Below are positions 8,261 through 16,026 of a DNA stretch of 36,979 bases, piece after piece (the first letter of the stretch is position 1; each line of letters opens with the position of its first letter). The DNA is from Bacteroidota bacterium (GTDB taxonomy: Bacteria; Bacteroidota; Bacteroidia; Bacteroidales; Rikenellaceae). Location: assembly GCA_023443765.1 (NCBI GenBank), contig JAEZTA010000197.1, forward strand, positions 1 to 36,979, given 5' to 3'. The notes under the pieces are model-generated. The model was not told the origin of the DNA. It searched no databases and saw nothing but the letters and a program-made list of their open reading frames with translations. The position numbers were made by a program, and so were the translations under genes.

Positions 8261-8354
8261 AATATTCTTTGTTTTTTATTGTTTTAAATTCGTTTTGTTC
8301 TGAAAACTGCGGGGTGTGTATCCCGGATACATCCTCCCCATAAAAATAGTCGTT

Positions 8355-9416
8355 TTACTCGTCGGCAGGTCCGCTGTCAGACCCGAATTGCAGGTACGGA
8401 GCCAGTCGTGCTGCCTCCCCGCGGGTCAATATGTTCTGTTCTACCAATTCTTCAGCGGTACTCCAACCTCCTTTCAACTGTCTTGCTTTCAGCAATTTTC
8501 GTAATGCCTGCGGTGCTATATAGGGGTGTTTCCCCAACACTTTCGGGCTTGCAAAGTTAATATCAATTTTCCGAATTTTGCAACTATCGCAGTAAATTTG
8601 TTTCAAAATTCTTTCATAATTGCGTTCCCTGACTCCCGGAACCTCTGCGAGTTGCTCCACGCGGACGAATCCGCCGAGCCGTTCGCGGTAGTGCAGGATC
8701 TCCATCACGGTTTTGGGACCGATGCCCGTGACCGACCTGAGCGCGGCCGAGTCGGCCGTGTTGAGTTCGACGGGCTGATCAATCGGATGAATCTTCCGTT
8801 CCGGAAAGATGATGTAGGGTTCGAGCGCCGTGGCTACCGAATCGCTCACGACGTAACATTCGCGCAGGTCCTCCATGTCGTAAATCCCGCTCAGGTCGCG
8901 CCAGCGGATGAACACTTCGGCCTGCCGTTTCGACAGGGCCCCGATGGCCCGCAGGTAACGGGCGCCCACGGTGTCGATGCGGAACTGCCGGGGAGCCAGC
9001 GGCTCGGGGAGAATGCGTTCGGTGCGGTATTCGTGGGGCGCTATGGCATATTTGCGACCGATGTGAATCCACGGTTCGAGCCGCCGGTAGAGCGAATCGC
9101 TGATGCCGTAGCAGAGCGTCAGGTCCTCGGGAATGCGGAACACCTTTCCCGCCGCGCGGTATTTCAGCAGGCTCACCGCCTCGTGCTTCGTGAGCCCCAG
9201 CCGCCGCAACTCGTCGAGCGTGGCGGTGTTGGGGTCGAAGTGCGCCATCACGACGCTGTCCGCAGGCATCGCCTCTTCCATCTCCGCCTCGGCACGACGT
9301 GCCGCAGCCGGGTCGGCCGCCGGACGCACGAGCAGCAAGGCTACGATCAGCAGCCCGGCCAGCGGCAGGAACACCGCTATCGCGCGTATCTCGCGGTCGG
9401 AAAAGAGGTTTGCCAT
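8355..9416 (-). CDS. membrane-anchored helix-hairpin-helix (ComEA-like) protein
   Basis: This 353-residue protein has one N-terminal transmembrane segment (about 12-31, AVFLPLAGLLIVALLLV) and an extracytoplasmic region made of ComEA-type helix-hairpin-helix units. FDPNTATLDELRRLGLT starts the first unit. A degenerate unit covers the middle. ELNTADSAALRSVTGIG is a canonical unit with a GIG turn. INFASPKVLGKHPYI begins the last. Such proteins bind DNA non-specifically. ComEA works in DNA uptake, but in Bacteroidales this class is not functionally established, so a competence role is only an inference. The gene lies downstream of murQ on the same strand. The spacer 8261-8354 contains no recognisable element. 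Confidence 0.8.
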   Translation of the reverse strand: MANLFSDREIRAIAVFLPLAGLLIVALLLVRPAADPAAARRAEAEMEEAMPADSVVMAHFDPNTATLDELRRLGLTKHEAVSLLKYRAAGKVFRIPEDLTLCYGISDSLYRRLEPWIHIGRKYAIAPHEYRTERILPEPLAPRQFRIDTVGARYLRAIGALSKRQAEVFIRWRDLSGIYDMEDLRECYVVSDSVATALEPYIIFPERKIHPIDQPVELNTADSAALRSVTGIGPKTVMEILHYRERLGGFVRVEQLAEVPGVRERNYERILKQIYCDSCKIRKIDINFASPKVLGKHPYIAPQALRKLLKARQLKGGWSTAEELVEQNILTRGEAARLAPYLQFGSDSGPADE

Positions 9417-9424
9417 TGTTCTGT

Positions 9425-9562
9425 TTATGCGATCATGTGCTTTAGCGTATCAACCGTCGGGAGCATACTTCGTCTCCCTCCCTGAGGGAGGGGCGGGGTG
9501 GGGTCATGCTTGTAAATGGCGCCGTAGGCGGCAATGACAGCGATCGAAAGCGATTTGTACAT
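9425..9562 (-). CDS. possible 45-residue small ORF, unsupported by homology
   Basis: An ATG at 9562 opens 45 codons ending in TAA at 9425-9427, between murQ and the helix-hairpin-helix gene on the same strand. The product begins MYKSLSIAVIAAYGAIYKHD, which is mildly hydrophobic. Its middle (PTPPLPQGGR) is encoded by the G-rich inverted repeat at 9476-9492. I do not recognise it. It may be a chance reading frame through an intergenic repeat. The fitting spacing to both neighbours is the only point in favour. Confidence 0.18.
   Translation of the reverse strand: MYKSLSIAVIAAYGAIYKHDPTPPLPQGGRRSMLPTVDTLKHMIA
9476..9492. repeat. G-rich inverted repeat, REP-like
   Basis: CCCTCCC and GGGAGGG flank a 3-nt TGA loop, followed directly by GCGGGGTGGGGTCATGC. 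Its base composition stands out from the rest of the spacer, as is common for dispersed intergenic palindromes. Only one copy is present in the window, so repetition is not demonstrated. Confidence 0.4.
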
Positions 9563-9583
9563 CAAAGTATCTATCTGTTTTGT

Positions 9584-10393
9584 TTATTTTTCGATCTCCT
9601 CCAGCGCCCGTTTCACCGAGCCCCAACGCAGCAGCAATTCCCGGGATTCGGCCTCGCCGAGCCCCGACGCCTCGGCCACCATCCGCGTGCCGCGCGCCAC
9701 GAGTTTGTCGTTGGTCAGCTGCATGTTGACCATGCGGTTGCCCTCGACGCGCCCCAGGCGGATCATCACCGCCGTGGACAGCATGTTGAGCATCAACTTT
9801 TGGGCCGTTCCGGCCTTCATGCGCGTCGAGCCGGTCACGAACTCCGGTCCTACGACCGCTTCGAGCGCATACTCCGCTTCGGCCGCCACGGGCGAAGCGG
9901 GGTTGCAGGTGACCGATCCCGTCAGCAGGCCCTGACGGCGCGCCTCGTGCAGTCCGCCGATCACATAAGGCGTCGTTCCCGATGCCGCAATGCCGATCAG
10001 CGTGTCGTCGGCCGTGGGGTGGTAGGGCGCCATGTCGCGCCAGGCTCCTTCGGTGTCGTCCTCGGCACGCTCCACGGCACGCCGCAGGGCGCCGTCGCCC
10101 CCGGCGATCAGGCCGATCACCAGGTCGAACGGCACGCCGTAGGTCGGCGGCAGCTCCGAGGCGTCGGTGACGCCCAGCCGGCCGCTGGTCCCGGCCCCGA
10201 TGTAAAATATTCGTCCGCCGCGCTGCATGCGTTCGACGATGCGTTCGACGAGCTGCTCCATGACGGGAATGGTTTGCCGCACGGCTTCGTGCACGCGGGC
10301 GTCTTCGCGGTTGATACCCGTCAGGATGTCGTGCACCGACATCTGTTGCAGGTCGTCGTAGGCCGAGGCCTGTTCAGTGATTCTATGCTCCAT
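9584..10393 (-). CDS. murQ: N-acetylmuramic acid 6-phosphate etherase
   Basis: MurQ cleaves the lactyl ether of MurNAc-6-phosphate to GlcNAc-6-phosphate and D-lactate during cell-wall recycling. This 269-residue protein has a SIS fold with the family strings RIFYIGAGTSGRLGVTDASE, GLIAGGDGALRRAVERAEDD and GPEFVTGSTRMKAGTAQK. It also has TNDKLVARGTRM, so all sugar-phosphate-binding segments are present. It is slightly shorter than typical MurQ because it lacks the C-terminal helical domain that extends longer versions. Its start codon lies inside the end of the upstream kinase gene (11-bp overlap), so the two are translationally coupled and probably act in sequence. Confidence 0.95.
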   Translation of the reverse strand: MEHRITEQASAYDDLQQMSVHDILTGINREDARVHEAVRQTIPVMEQLVERIVERMQRGGRIFYIGAGTSGRLGVTDASELPPTYGVPFDLVIGLIAGGDGALRRAVERAEDDTEGAWRDMAPYHPTADDTLIGIAASGTTPYVIGGLHEARRQGLLTGSVTCNPASPVAAEAEYALEAVVGPEFVTGSTRMKAGTAQKLMLNMLSTAVMIRLGRVEGNRMVNMQLTNDKLVARGTRMVAEASGLGEAESRELLLRWGSVKRALEEIEK

Positions 10394-11204
10394 GGTGGTA
10401 TTTCAAAAGCCCTTCGGCGGGCGATTCTACAATGGTTTCCACGCGGTAACCCTCCGCTTCCAGCGCTTCGCGCAGTAACGCCTCGAAATGGGCCGCTATG
10501 CCGCCTACGAACGAGACCGGAAGCCCTGCCGGATAACGGCTCAGGTTGCGGGCCGCGAAGTCGCGGAATGACGTGAGGACCATCTCCCGGATATCGGGGC
10601 GTTTTACGTGCGCATATATATAAGGTGCGAACGAGGCCAGGAACCGGTTGGCGTAGGGCTCGCGGTAGACGCGGCGGATGATCTCCTCGTAACTCAGTCC
10701 GTGCGCCGCGAGAAACTCCTCTTTCAGGGGAATGTGCCCCTTGAAGATGGCGTTCACCAGGTTGCGCCCCAGTACGGCTCCGCCGCCCTCGTCGCCCAGC
10801 ACGTAACCCAGCGGGGAGACGTGTTGTACGATCTGGTCGTCGCGGTACCAGCAGGAATTGGACCCTGTGCCGAGGATGCAGGCGATGCCCTCCCCGTGGC
10901 CCCAGAGCGCCCGCGCCGCACCCAGCAGGTCCGATTCGATGGCGATGTCGTCCGTCCCGAAACGGGCTTCCAACTCCCGGCGCAGTTTTTCGCTGGCTTC
11001 CGGGAAGGTCGGGCCGCAACCCGCGCCGTAGAACCGTACGGCCGTCACGCCGTCGCACGGGGACAACTCCCCGAGGACCTCGCGTATCTGTTCGGCGGTG
11101 TGCTGCACGGCGTTGATCCCCCGCGTGCGCAGTTGCACCGGGCGGGCGCCGTCTCCGGCGATCCACGTGCATTTGGTCGATCCGCTGTCTGCTATGAGTA
11201 TCAT
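10383..11204 (-). CDS. BadF/BadG-type amino-sugar kinase (GlcNAc or MurNAc kinase)
   Basis: This is an ASKHA-fold kinase of 273 residues. It has the phosphate-1 motif DSGSTKCTW (about 6-14), the central ILGTGSNSCWY, the GDEGGGAVLGR segment and the C-terminal FVGGIAAHF adenosine loop. It overlaps murQ by 11 bp. In Tannerella a kinase of this kind (MurK) beside murQ phosphorylates MurNAc, so a MurNAc or dual MurNAc/GlcNAc kinase is the best guess: phosphorylate salvaged MurNAc, then hand it to MurQ. No MurNAc transporter is in the window. A perfect Bacteroidetes promoter lies upstream at 11296-11326. The substrate is not decided by the sequence. Confidence 0.85.
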   Translation of the reverse strand: MILIADSGSTKCTWIAGDGARPVQLRTRGINAVQHTAEQIREVLGELSPCDGVTAVRFYGAGCGPTFPEASEKLRRELEARFGTDDIAIESDLLGAARALWGHGEGIACILGTGSNSCWYRDDQIVQHVSPLGYVLGDEGGGAVLGRNLVNAIFKGHIPLKEEFLAAHGLSYEEIIRRVYREPYANRFLASFAPYIYAHVKRPDIREMVLTSFRDFAARNLSRYPAGLPVSFVGGIAAHFEALLREALEAEGYRVETIVESPAEGLLKYHHGA

Positions 11205-11295
11205 AATTCAAAGATGATGAAAAGGACGACAGTCAAACCGGATTGCATCCTGTTCGGCACGGTCTTCCGTGTTCCTAAAAGTGTTGTTACGCCAC

Positions 11296-11326
11296 CAAAG
11301 ATAGTGAAAGCCGCGGGGAGAACAAA
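11296..11326 (-). promoter_or_regulatory. promoter of the kinase-murQ operon
   Basis: On the minus strand TTTG (11326-11323) is followed after 19 bp by TATCTTTG (11303-11296), an exact fit to the Bacteroidetes consensus. The predicted start near 11289 leaves a leader of about 85 nt. The wider divergent spacer 11205-11590 carries this promoter, the blaI promoter and the elements listed next, and no gene. Confidence 0.65.
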
Positions 11327-11422
11327 ATGAACCAGTCCGTTTTTTATCCCGAATTGTATCCTATGATTCCTGTTCAATGCGAATATGTATTTTAATCTTG
11401 AAAATCCCCGGAAAAATCATGC

Positions 11423-11439
11423 AACTAAATTTTTTAGTT
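11423..11439. promoter_or_regulatory. inverted repeat, candidate BlaI-type operator
   Basis: AACTAAA-TTT-TTTAGTT is a perfect 7-bp dyad with a 3-nt spacer. Further ACTA/TAGT half-sites follow up to the -33 region of the blaI promoter (TAGTTtaaaAACTA and ACTATgtgaaATAGT). BlaI/MecI repressors bind short dyads as dimers and usually repress themselves, so this cluster is the obvious candidate operator. Confidence 0.45.
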
Positions 11440-11458
11440 TAAAAACTATGTGAAATAG

Positions 11459-11488
11459 TTGCGCGTGAAATTTTTTTAGTTACCTTTG
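11459..11488 (+). promoter_or_regulatory. promoter of the blaI-M56 operon
   Basis: TTG (11459-11461) and TACCTTTG (11481-11488) are 19 bp apart, with an exact -7 TAnnTTTG. Transcription should start near 11495, leaving a leader of about 95 nt. The position excludes the upstream in-frame alternative start of blaI at 11486. Confidence 0.6.
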
Positions 11489-11497
11489 TCATGCAGG

Positions 11498-11518
11498 CCC
11501 GCCAAAGAGGCGGGTTTT
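11498..11518 (+). promoter_or_regulatory. GC-rich hairpin at the predicted 5' end of the blaI transcript
   Basis: CCCGCC and GGCGGG flank an AAAGA loop and are followed by TTTT. It would form at the very beginning of the mRNA. It could protect the 5' end or act as a weak attenuator. With a 6-bp stem and only four Ts, it is weak as a terminator. Confidence 0.4.
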
Positions 11519-11590
11519 AGGAGCGGAAGCAGGTTTTGGGGTTCACATGCTTGTTTGCGCTTCGGCCGGAACACAATAAGGATTCTCATT

Positions 11591-11953
11591 ATGGAAAAAC
11601 TGACACGCAGGGAAGAGGAGCTGATGCGCTGCTTCTGGGAACACGGACCGTTGTTCGTACGCGAACTGGTGGCCCTTTCACCCGATCCCAAACCCCATTT
11701 CAACACCCTTTCGACGATGGTCCGCGCACTCGAAGCCAAAGGTTATGTCGATCACAATTCGTTCGGCAGCACTTATCAATACTATCCGGTGGTGACCGAG
11801 GAGGAGTTCTCGCGCTCGACGCTCGGCAGCGTGATCAGCCGCTATTTTGAAAACTCCTACCTCGGGGCCGTTTCGGCACTGGTCGAGGAGGAGAAAATCT
11901 CGGTCGACGAATTGCGTGAACTGATCGACCGCATCGAAAACCAAAACCGCTGA
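11591..11953 (+). CDS. BlaI/MecI-family transcriptional repressor
   Basis: This is a 120-residue winged-helix repressor. The N-terminal DNA-binding half contains LTRREEELMRCFWEHGPLFV and HFNTLSTMVRALEAKGYV, the typical BlaI recognition helix and wing. The C-terminal helices form the dimerisation region. BlaI homologues are inactivated by proteolysis triggered by their partner M56 membrane peptidase, which here starts 4 bp downstream. The frame is open from 11486, but the start at 11591 gives the usual family length and lies after the predicted transcription start. No beta-lactamase is nearby, so the regulated genes are unknown. The operon itself is the likely minimum regulon, through the dyads at 11423-11458. 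Confidence 0.93.
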   Translation: MEKLTRREEELMRCFWEHGPLFVRELVALSPDPKPHFNTLSTMVRALEAKGYVDHNSFGSTYQYYPVVTEEEFSRSTLGSVISRYFENSYLGAVSALVEEEKISVDELRELIDRIENQNR

Positions 11954-11957
11954 AGCC

Positions 11958-13913
11958 ATGTACGACCTGATGATCTACAGCCTGAAAGTCGGTGTCTGCC
12001 TGGCTGTTTTCTACCTCTTTTTCAAGTTGCTGCTGAGCCGTGAGACGTTTCACCGTTTCAACCGGATCGTGGTGCTGGGAGCGATGGTCCTTTCGTTCGT
12101 GTTGCCGCTGTGCGTGATCACGATTTACCGCGAAATGCCCGTTCTCCCGGAATTTCCGGGCGAAGAGGTAGTGACTGCGACCGCGACAGATCCGCTTCCC
12201 GAACCGTTTCCGTGGGAGTTGCTGGCCGGAGGGGCATTCCTTGTCGGGGCCGCCGCGACGTTGCTGTGGACGCTCTGCTCGCTGCTGGGAGTACTGCGAC
12301 TGATCCGCAGCGGACGCCGCGAACGTCTTGAGGACAAGTCTGTGCTGGTGCGTACGGAACAGGCCGTGACGCCCTTCAGTTGGGGACGTTATATCGTGAT
12401 GTCCGAAAAGGACCTTGCCGAGAACGGCGATGCGATCCTGCTCCACGAGCGGGCCCACCTGCGGCTGCGCCATTCGTTCGACCTGATTGTGACCGACGTT
12501 GCGGGCTGCCTGCAATGGTTCAACCCTGCGATGTGGCTGCTACGTCGTGAACTGCGGGCCATCCACGAGTACGAAGCCGACGAGGCCGTGCTCAATAGCG
12601 GTGTCGATGCCAAAAGTTACCAGTTGTTATTAATAAAGAAAGCTGCTGGCGGGAGGTGGTACTCAGTCGCCAACAGCTTCAATCACAGTAAACTTAAAAA
12701 CCGTATTACCATGATGTTACGTAAAAAATCGTCGCGGTGGGTCGGAGCCAGAGCGCTCCTGTTGCTGCCGCTTACGGCCTTTGCCCTGGGGGCTTTCGCC
12801 GAAACCGCGTATGTCTTTCCGGAAGACAAAGGTAAAAAAGAAACCGTTACGGTACGTGTTTCGGGATCGAAATTTTCTTCCGACGGAAAACAACCGCTGA
12901 TCTTCGTTGACGGTCGGAAGGTGGCGACGCTCGACAGTCTCGATACCAACCGTATCGAGTCGATCAGTGTGCTCAAGGATTCGACGGCTACGGCGGTTTA
13001 TGGCGACAAAGGCAAAGATGGCGTGATTCTTGTTACCTTGAAAAAGGAAGGCGTCTCGGATGATGAAATGCAGATCCCGGGCCTGAAAGGTAAAGTCGTG
13101 AAAATTACCACGACTACCACGACGGACGGGGACGGATCGCAGGAGGTGCGGGTAATCGGTTATGGTACGAAGCCGAAAAACAGGACCGTGGATTCCGTGA
13201 CAACCGTTGTTGTCAACGCGAAGGGTTCGAATGTCCGCATTAACGGAGCCAAAAGCAACCCCGCCTACATCGTCGACGGCGTGCAGGTTTCTGAGATCGA
13301 ATCGCTCAAACCCAACGAAATAGCGAGTATTTCGGTTATAAAGGGCCCCAACGCACCTCAGGAGCTGACCGACAAGGGCTACGATGGCGTGGTGATGATT
13401 ACGACCAAACGGGTAGCTGACGCGCAAAAGAGTGCTGAGCAGGCTGCCAAAGAGGGCATCAAAGCCGGAGCTGCCGGAATCGAAGCTGCCCGCGAAGGAC
13501 TGAAATATGCCCGTAAGTACATGGATTCGGATGCGTGGAAGCAGGCCCAGAAGGCGCTCGACGAGGCGCAGAAGGAGTTGGACGCAGCCCGCAAAGAGAC
13601 CTCGGCTCAATTGAGCGAAGCGCAGAAAGCCCTGGATGCACTTCCCGAGACCGCCGGACGCGTCAAGGGGGTAACGATCCGGAGTACGCCCGAAAATTCG
13701 GCATCCGTTTACAAAGGCCGTGTTACGCTGAAGGGCGGTTTGCCCGATGATGTTCTGATGTATATCAACGGCAAAAAGGCTTCGAAAGCCGATGTCGAAC
13801 GGCTTGAACCCGGAAAGATCAAACGCATGGAGGTCTACAAGGGCGACGAAGCGGTGAAAAAGTACGGCGAAGAGGGCCGTAACGGCGTGGTCGAGATTCG
13901 GGCCCGCAAATAA
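11958..13913 (+). CDS. BlaR1-like M56 metallopeptidase with three C-terminal TonB-plug-like modules
   Basis: This is a predicted membrane protease that cleaves or triggers cleavage of the BlaI partner. Residues 1-282 form the M56 part: transmembrane segments near 5-23, 34-56, 88-112 and 263-281, the zinc motif HERAH at 163-167, and HEYEAD at 203-208 supplying the third ligand (E204 or E206). The usual penicillin-binding sensor is absent. The extracytoplasmic tail holds plug-like units at about 312-362 (IFVDGR, ISVLKDSTATAVYGDKGKDG) and 436-484 (YIVDGVQVSEIESL, GYDGVVMITTK). A divergent third unit spans about 585-650 (MYINGKKA, YGEEGRNGVVEIRA). Between the first two, EVRVIGYGTKPK at 396-407 copies the SusC hallmark. 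An Ala/Lys/Glu-rich helix, probably a coiled coil, fills 486-565. The sensed signal is unknown; interaction with TonB or receptor assembly is speculation. Confidence 0.88.
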   Translation: MYDLMIYSLKVGVCLAVFYLFFKLLLSRETFHRFNRIVVLGAMVLSFVLPLCVITIYREMPVLPEFPGEEVVTATATDPLPEPFPWELLAGGAFLVGAAATLLWTLCSLLGVLRLIRSGRRERLEDKSVLVRTEQAVTPFSWGRYIVMSEKDLAENGDAILLHERAHLRLRHSFDLIVTDVAGCLQWFNPAMWLLRRELRAIHEYEADEAVLNSGVDAKSYQLLLIKKAAGGRWYSVANSFNHSKLKNRITMMLRKKSSRWVGARALLLLPLTAFALGAFAETAYVFPEDKGKKETVTVRVSGSKFSSDGKQPLIFVDGRKVATLDSLDTNRIESISVLKDSTATAVYGDKGKDGVILVTLKKEGVSDDEMQIPGLKGKVVKITTTTTTDGDGSQEVRVIGYGTKPKNRTVDSVTTVVVNAKGSNVRINGAKSNPAYIVDGVQVSEIESLKPNEIASISVIKGPNAPQELTDKGYDGVVMITTKRVADAQKSAEQAAKEGIKAGAAGIEAAREGLKYARKYMDSDAWKQAQKALDEAQKELDAARKETSAQLSEAQKALDALPETAGRVKGVTIRSTPENSASVYKGRVTLKGGLPDDVLMYINGKKASKADVERLEPGKIKRMEVYKGDEAVKKYGEEGRNGVVEIRARK

Positions 13914-13956
13914 TTAAGGCTTATAAATACTACCATAAGCAGATAAAAAGTTCACG

Positions 13957-13991
13957 AAAGCGGGAGATTCAAACGAATCTCCCGCTTTTTT
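13957..13991. terminator. bidirectional terminator after the M56 gene
   Basis: GCGGGAGATTC and GAATCTCCCGC pair perfectly (11 bp) around AAAC. The stem is preceded by AAA and followed by TTTTTT. It separates the M56 gene from the convergent outer-membrane protein gene. Confidence 0.9.
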
Positions 13992-13999
13992 GTGCCGCG

Positions 14000-15835
14000 C
14001 TATTTGAATTCGACGATCTCGGGCCGTGTCGGGCGGTAGCGGTATTGCTCCATGCGCGTTGAGTTCGAGAGGCGGAAATATTCGCTCTCGACCAGTCCGC
14101 GCTTGCCGAAGGCTACGCCCAGCCGGATTTGGATGGTGTTGAACACCAACCGTTCGTTTCGCAGCCGCACGCCCAGTCCGAACGAGGTAAAGAAGTCGTT
14201 CTTGAAGATGTTGGGCGAGTAGCCGATCAGCCCGAAATCGGCAAACCCGAAGAACGCTATGCGAAATCCCAGCGGCTGGTAAGGGGTGAATATCACCGTT
14301 TCGGTGTTGAGAATCATGCGGTTGGTTCCGATGATGTATTCCTTGAGGGCCTGCAATCCGTCGATGCGCGTGAAGCGGATGCTCTCGTCGCTGCCCGTCG
14401 AGCGGTTCCAGCCCTGCGTGTAGTTGAAAGCGAGGAACTGGCGGATGCGGCTGCGTTTGAACAGGAACAGGTTCGAGAACCACCTCAGGTCGACATCGAT
14501 GGCACTGCGCTGCCACATGCCGTTGTCGAGGTCGATGTAACTTCCGAGCGTGATACCTCCCATGATGTAGCCCACGGAGCGGAATCCTCCTGTTTCGTAG
14601 CTCGTGCCCAGGTAGAGCGCATTGTTGAATTCGCCCCACGAATATCCCGTCGTCAACTCGGCCTTGTAGCCCGCCGCGAGATACTCGCGCGTACCGAATC
14701 CGTAGATCATGTTGGCCGTGTAGAATTTCTCGCGGTAGAGACCTCCGCTGACCAGCAGGGCGTCCTGGTCGTGCAGCGCGGGGTTGAAATCCGGAGCCAC
14801 GAGCGGCCTGCGGCTGACGCGCCGGTAGTTGTAGCGCCCCGAGAGGTAAACACTCGAAGAGATCCCGCGCAGGTAGTGCGAATAACCGCCCCAGGCATCG
14901 AGGTTGCGCTCCTTGACCAGCAGCGACGTGTCCTGCTCGATCATGTATCGCTTGGCCTTGATGTCGCTGTACGTGAGGCCTATTTCGTAGTCGGTGGGTT
15001 TCAGGAAGTCCTTGCGCATCTCCAGTTTGAGCGTCGAGTTGTAGAAGTCGCGCCCGGCGGCGAACTCCGCGGTGTAGAAAGTTCCGAGCAGGTTGGGGAT
15101 TTCGTATTCGACCATGTTGCCGCCGTAGGAAAAGTCCTTGCGGCTGAAGTTGGTGATGAATTTGAGCTTGTTGCCCGATCCGAAGATGTTGGCATCGGAA
15201 AGCCCGAGCATCGTGCGTCCCTCGGAGTAAAGCCCTCCGTCGACGGTGATGGTCCAACTGTCGCGCGTGGTGATGTGCAGGTTTACGCGCGTCGAGTCCA
15301 GCGAGTCGGGGAGCACCGTCACGTCGATGTCGGCGATGTAGCCGCGCGAGCGGATCAGCTGCTTGTTGCGTACGATGAGCTGCGGATTGAGCGTGTCGCC
15401 CGACTCGAACAGCAGGTCGCGGCGGATGACGCGGTCGCGCGTGAGCATGTGGGTCTTGTTGGCCGTGCGTTCGAGCCAGTTGCCGCCGGGTTCGAATATC
15501 TGTTCGCGCTCGATGGTGATGTCGCCGATGGTTTTTCCGGTGTACGGTTCCAGCAGGCGGCTTTCGTCGGTTACGCGGCCGCTCATCGTGGTGTCGAGCA
15601 CGGGTTTCACGAAGAGCATCCGGTAGAGCATGCGCGGCACCGCGCGGCGGCTGGTTTTCGACTCGATGCTGTCGTACAGGCGCTGGTTGCGCGCTGTGGC
15701 GTCGGGATTCTTCACGCGTGCACTGTCGGGCGTAAAGCGGTCGGGCGTGTGCATACTGGGACCTGCTGCGCGGGGAAAGGCGGCGGTTCCCGTGGCAGCC
15801 AGGATCAGGACGAATATGCAAAACCGGACGAACAT
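14000..15835 (-). CDS. BamA/TamA-like outer membrane protein with POTRA domain
   Basis: This is a predicted outer-membrane Omp85-type protein. From the ATG at 15835 (MFVRFCIFVLILAATGTAAF) there is a signal peptide. A Ser/Arg-rich stretch follows. A POTRA-like segment comes at about residues 95-190 (RDLLFESGDTLNPQLIVRNK, then RSRGYIADIDVTVLPD). The rest is a long beta-rich barrel with alternating aromatic strands such as KLKFITNFSRKDFSYGGN, ending near VEFK. An upstream ATG at 15865 is in frame but would bury the signal peptide behind charged residues, so 15835 is preferred. At 611 residues with one or two POTRA units it is much shorter than the true BamA of Bacteroidetes, so it is likely an accessory paralogue. 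The cargo is unknown. Confidence 0.75.
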   Translation of the reverse strand: MFVRFCIFVLILAATGTAAFPRAAGPSMHTPDRFTPDSARVKNPDATARNQRLYDSIESKTSRRAVPRMLYRMLFVKPVLDTTMSGRVTDESRLLEPYTGKTIGDITIEREQIFEPGGNWLERTANKTHMLTRDRVIRRDLLFESGDTLNPQLIVRNKQLIRSRGYIADIDVTVLPDSLDSTRVNLHITTRDSWTITVDGGLYSEGRTMLGLSDANIFGSGNKLKFITNFSRKDFSYGGNMVEYEIPNLLGTFYTAEFAAGRDFYNSTLKLEMRKDFLKPTDYEIGLTYSDIKAKRYMIEQDTSLLVKERNLDAWGGYSHYLRGISSSVYLSGRYNYRRVSRRPLVAPDFNPALHDQDALLVSGGLYREKFYTANMIYGFGTREYLAAGYKAELTTGYSWGEFNNALYLGTSYETGGFRSVGYIMGGITLGSYIDLDNGMWQRSAIDVDLRWFSNLFLFKRSRIRQFLAFNYTQGWNRSTGSDESIRFTRIDGLQALKEYIIGTNRMILNTETVIFTPYQPLGFRIAFFGFADFGLIGYSPNIFKNDFFTSFGLGVRLRNERLVFNTIQIRLGVAFGKRGLVESEYFRLSNSTRMEQYRYRPTRPEIVEFK

Positions 15836-16010
15836 TGTGTCAAAGATAACGGAATTTTTCGGCAAAAAGTGCGGCCCAGCGGCCTAAATTGAGGATTCGG
15901 ACCCTGGCAGCGGCATTTACTGCCTGCCTGCGGCGGATACAGGCCCCCGATGTCGCTCTGTATCGGTGTTTTCCGCCCCGGAATGCATTGGGACAAGGTT
16001 GTAAGTAAAA

Positions 16011-16026
16011 CTGATAGCGCTATCAG
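16011..16026. promoter_or_regulatory. perfect 16-bp palindrome upstream of the LruC-domain lipoprotein gene
   Basis: CTGATAGCGCTATCAG is its own reverse complement and lies about 55 bp upstream of the -7 element. The adjoining ATCAGAAAAA (16022-16031) recurs at 16048-16057 next to a TGATCA. It looks like an activator or repressor site, but no regulator gene adjoins it. The rest of the spacer 15836-16142 shows no gene. Confidence 0.45.

Noticed and set aside
14129..15892. 587-codon plus-strand frame opposite the outer-membrane protein gene
   Set aside because: The minus-strand product has a signal peptide, POTRA and barrel pattern. The plus-strand one is a shadow.
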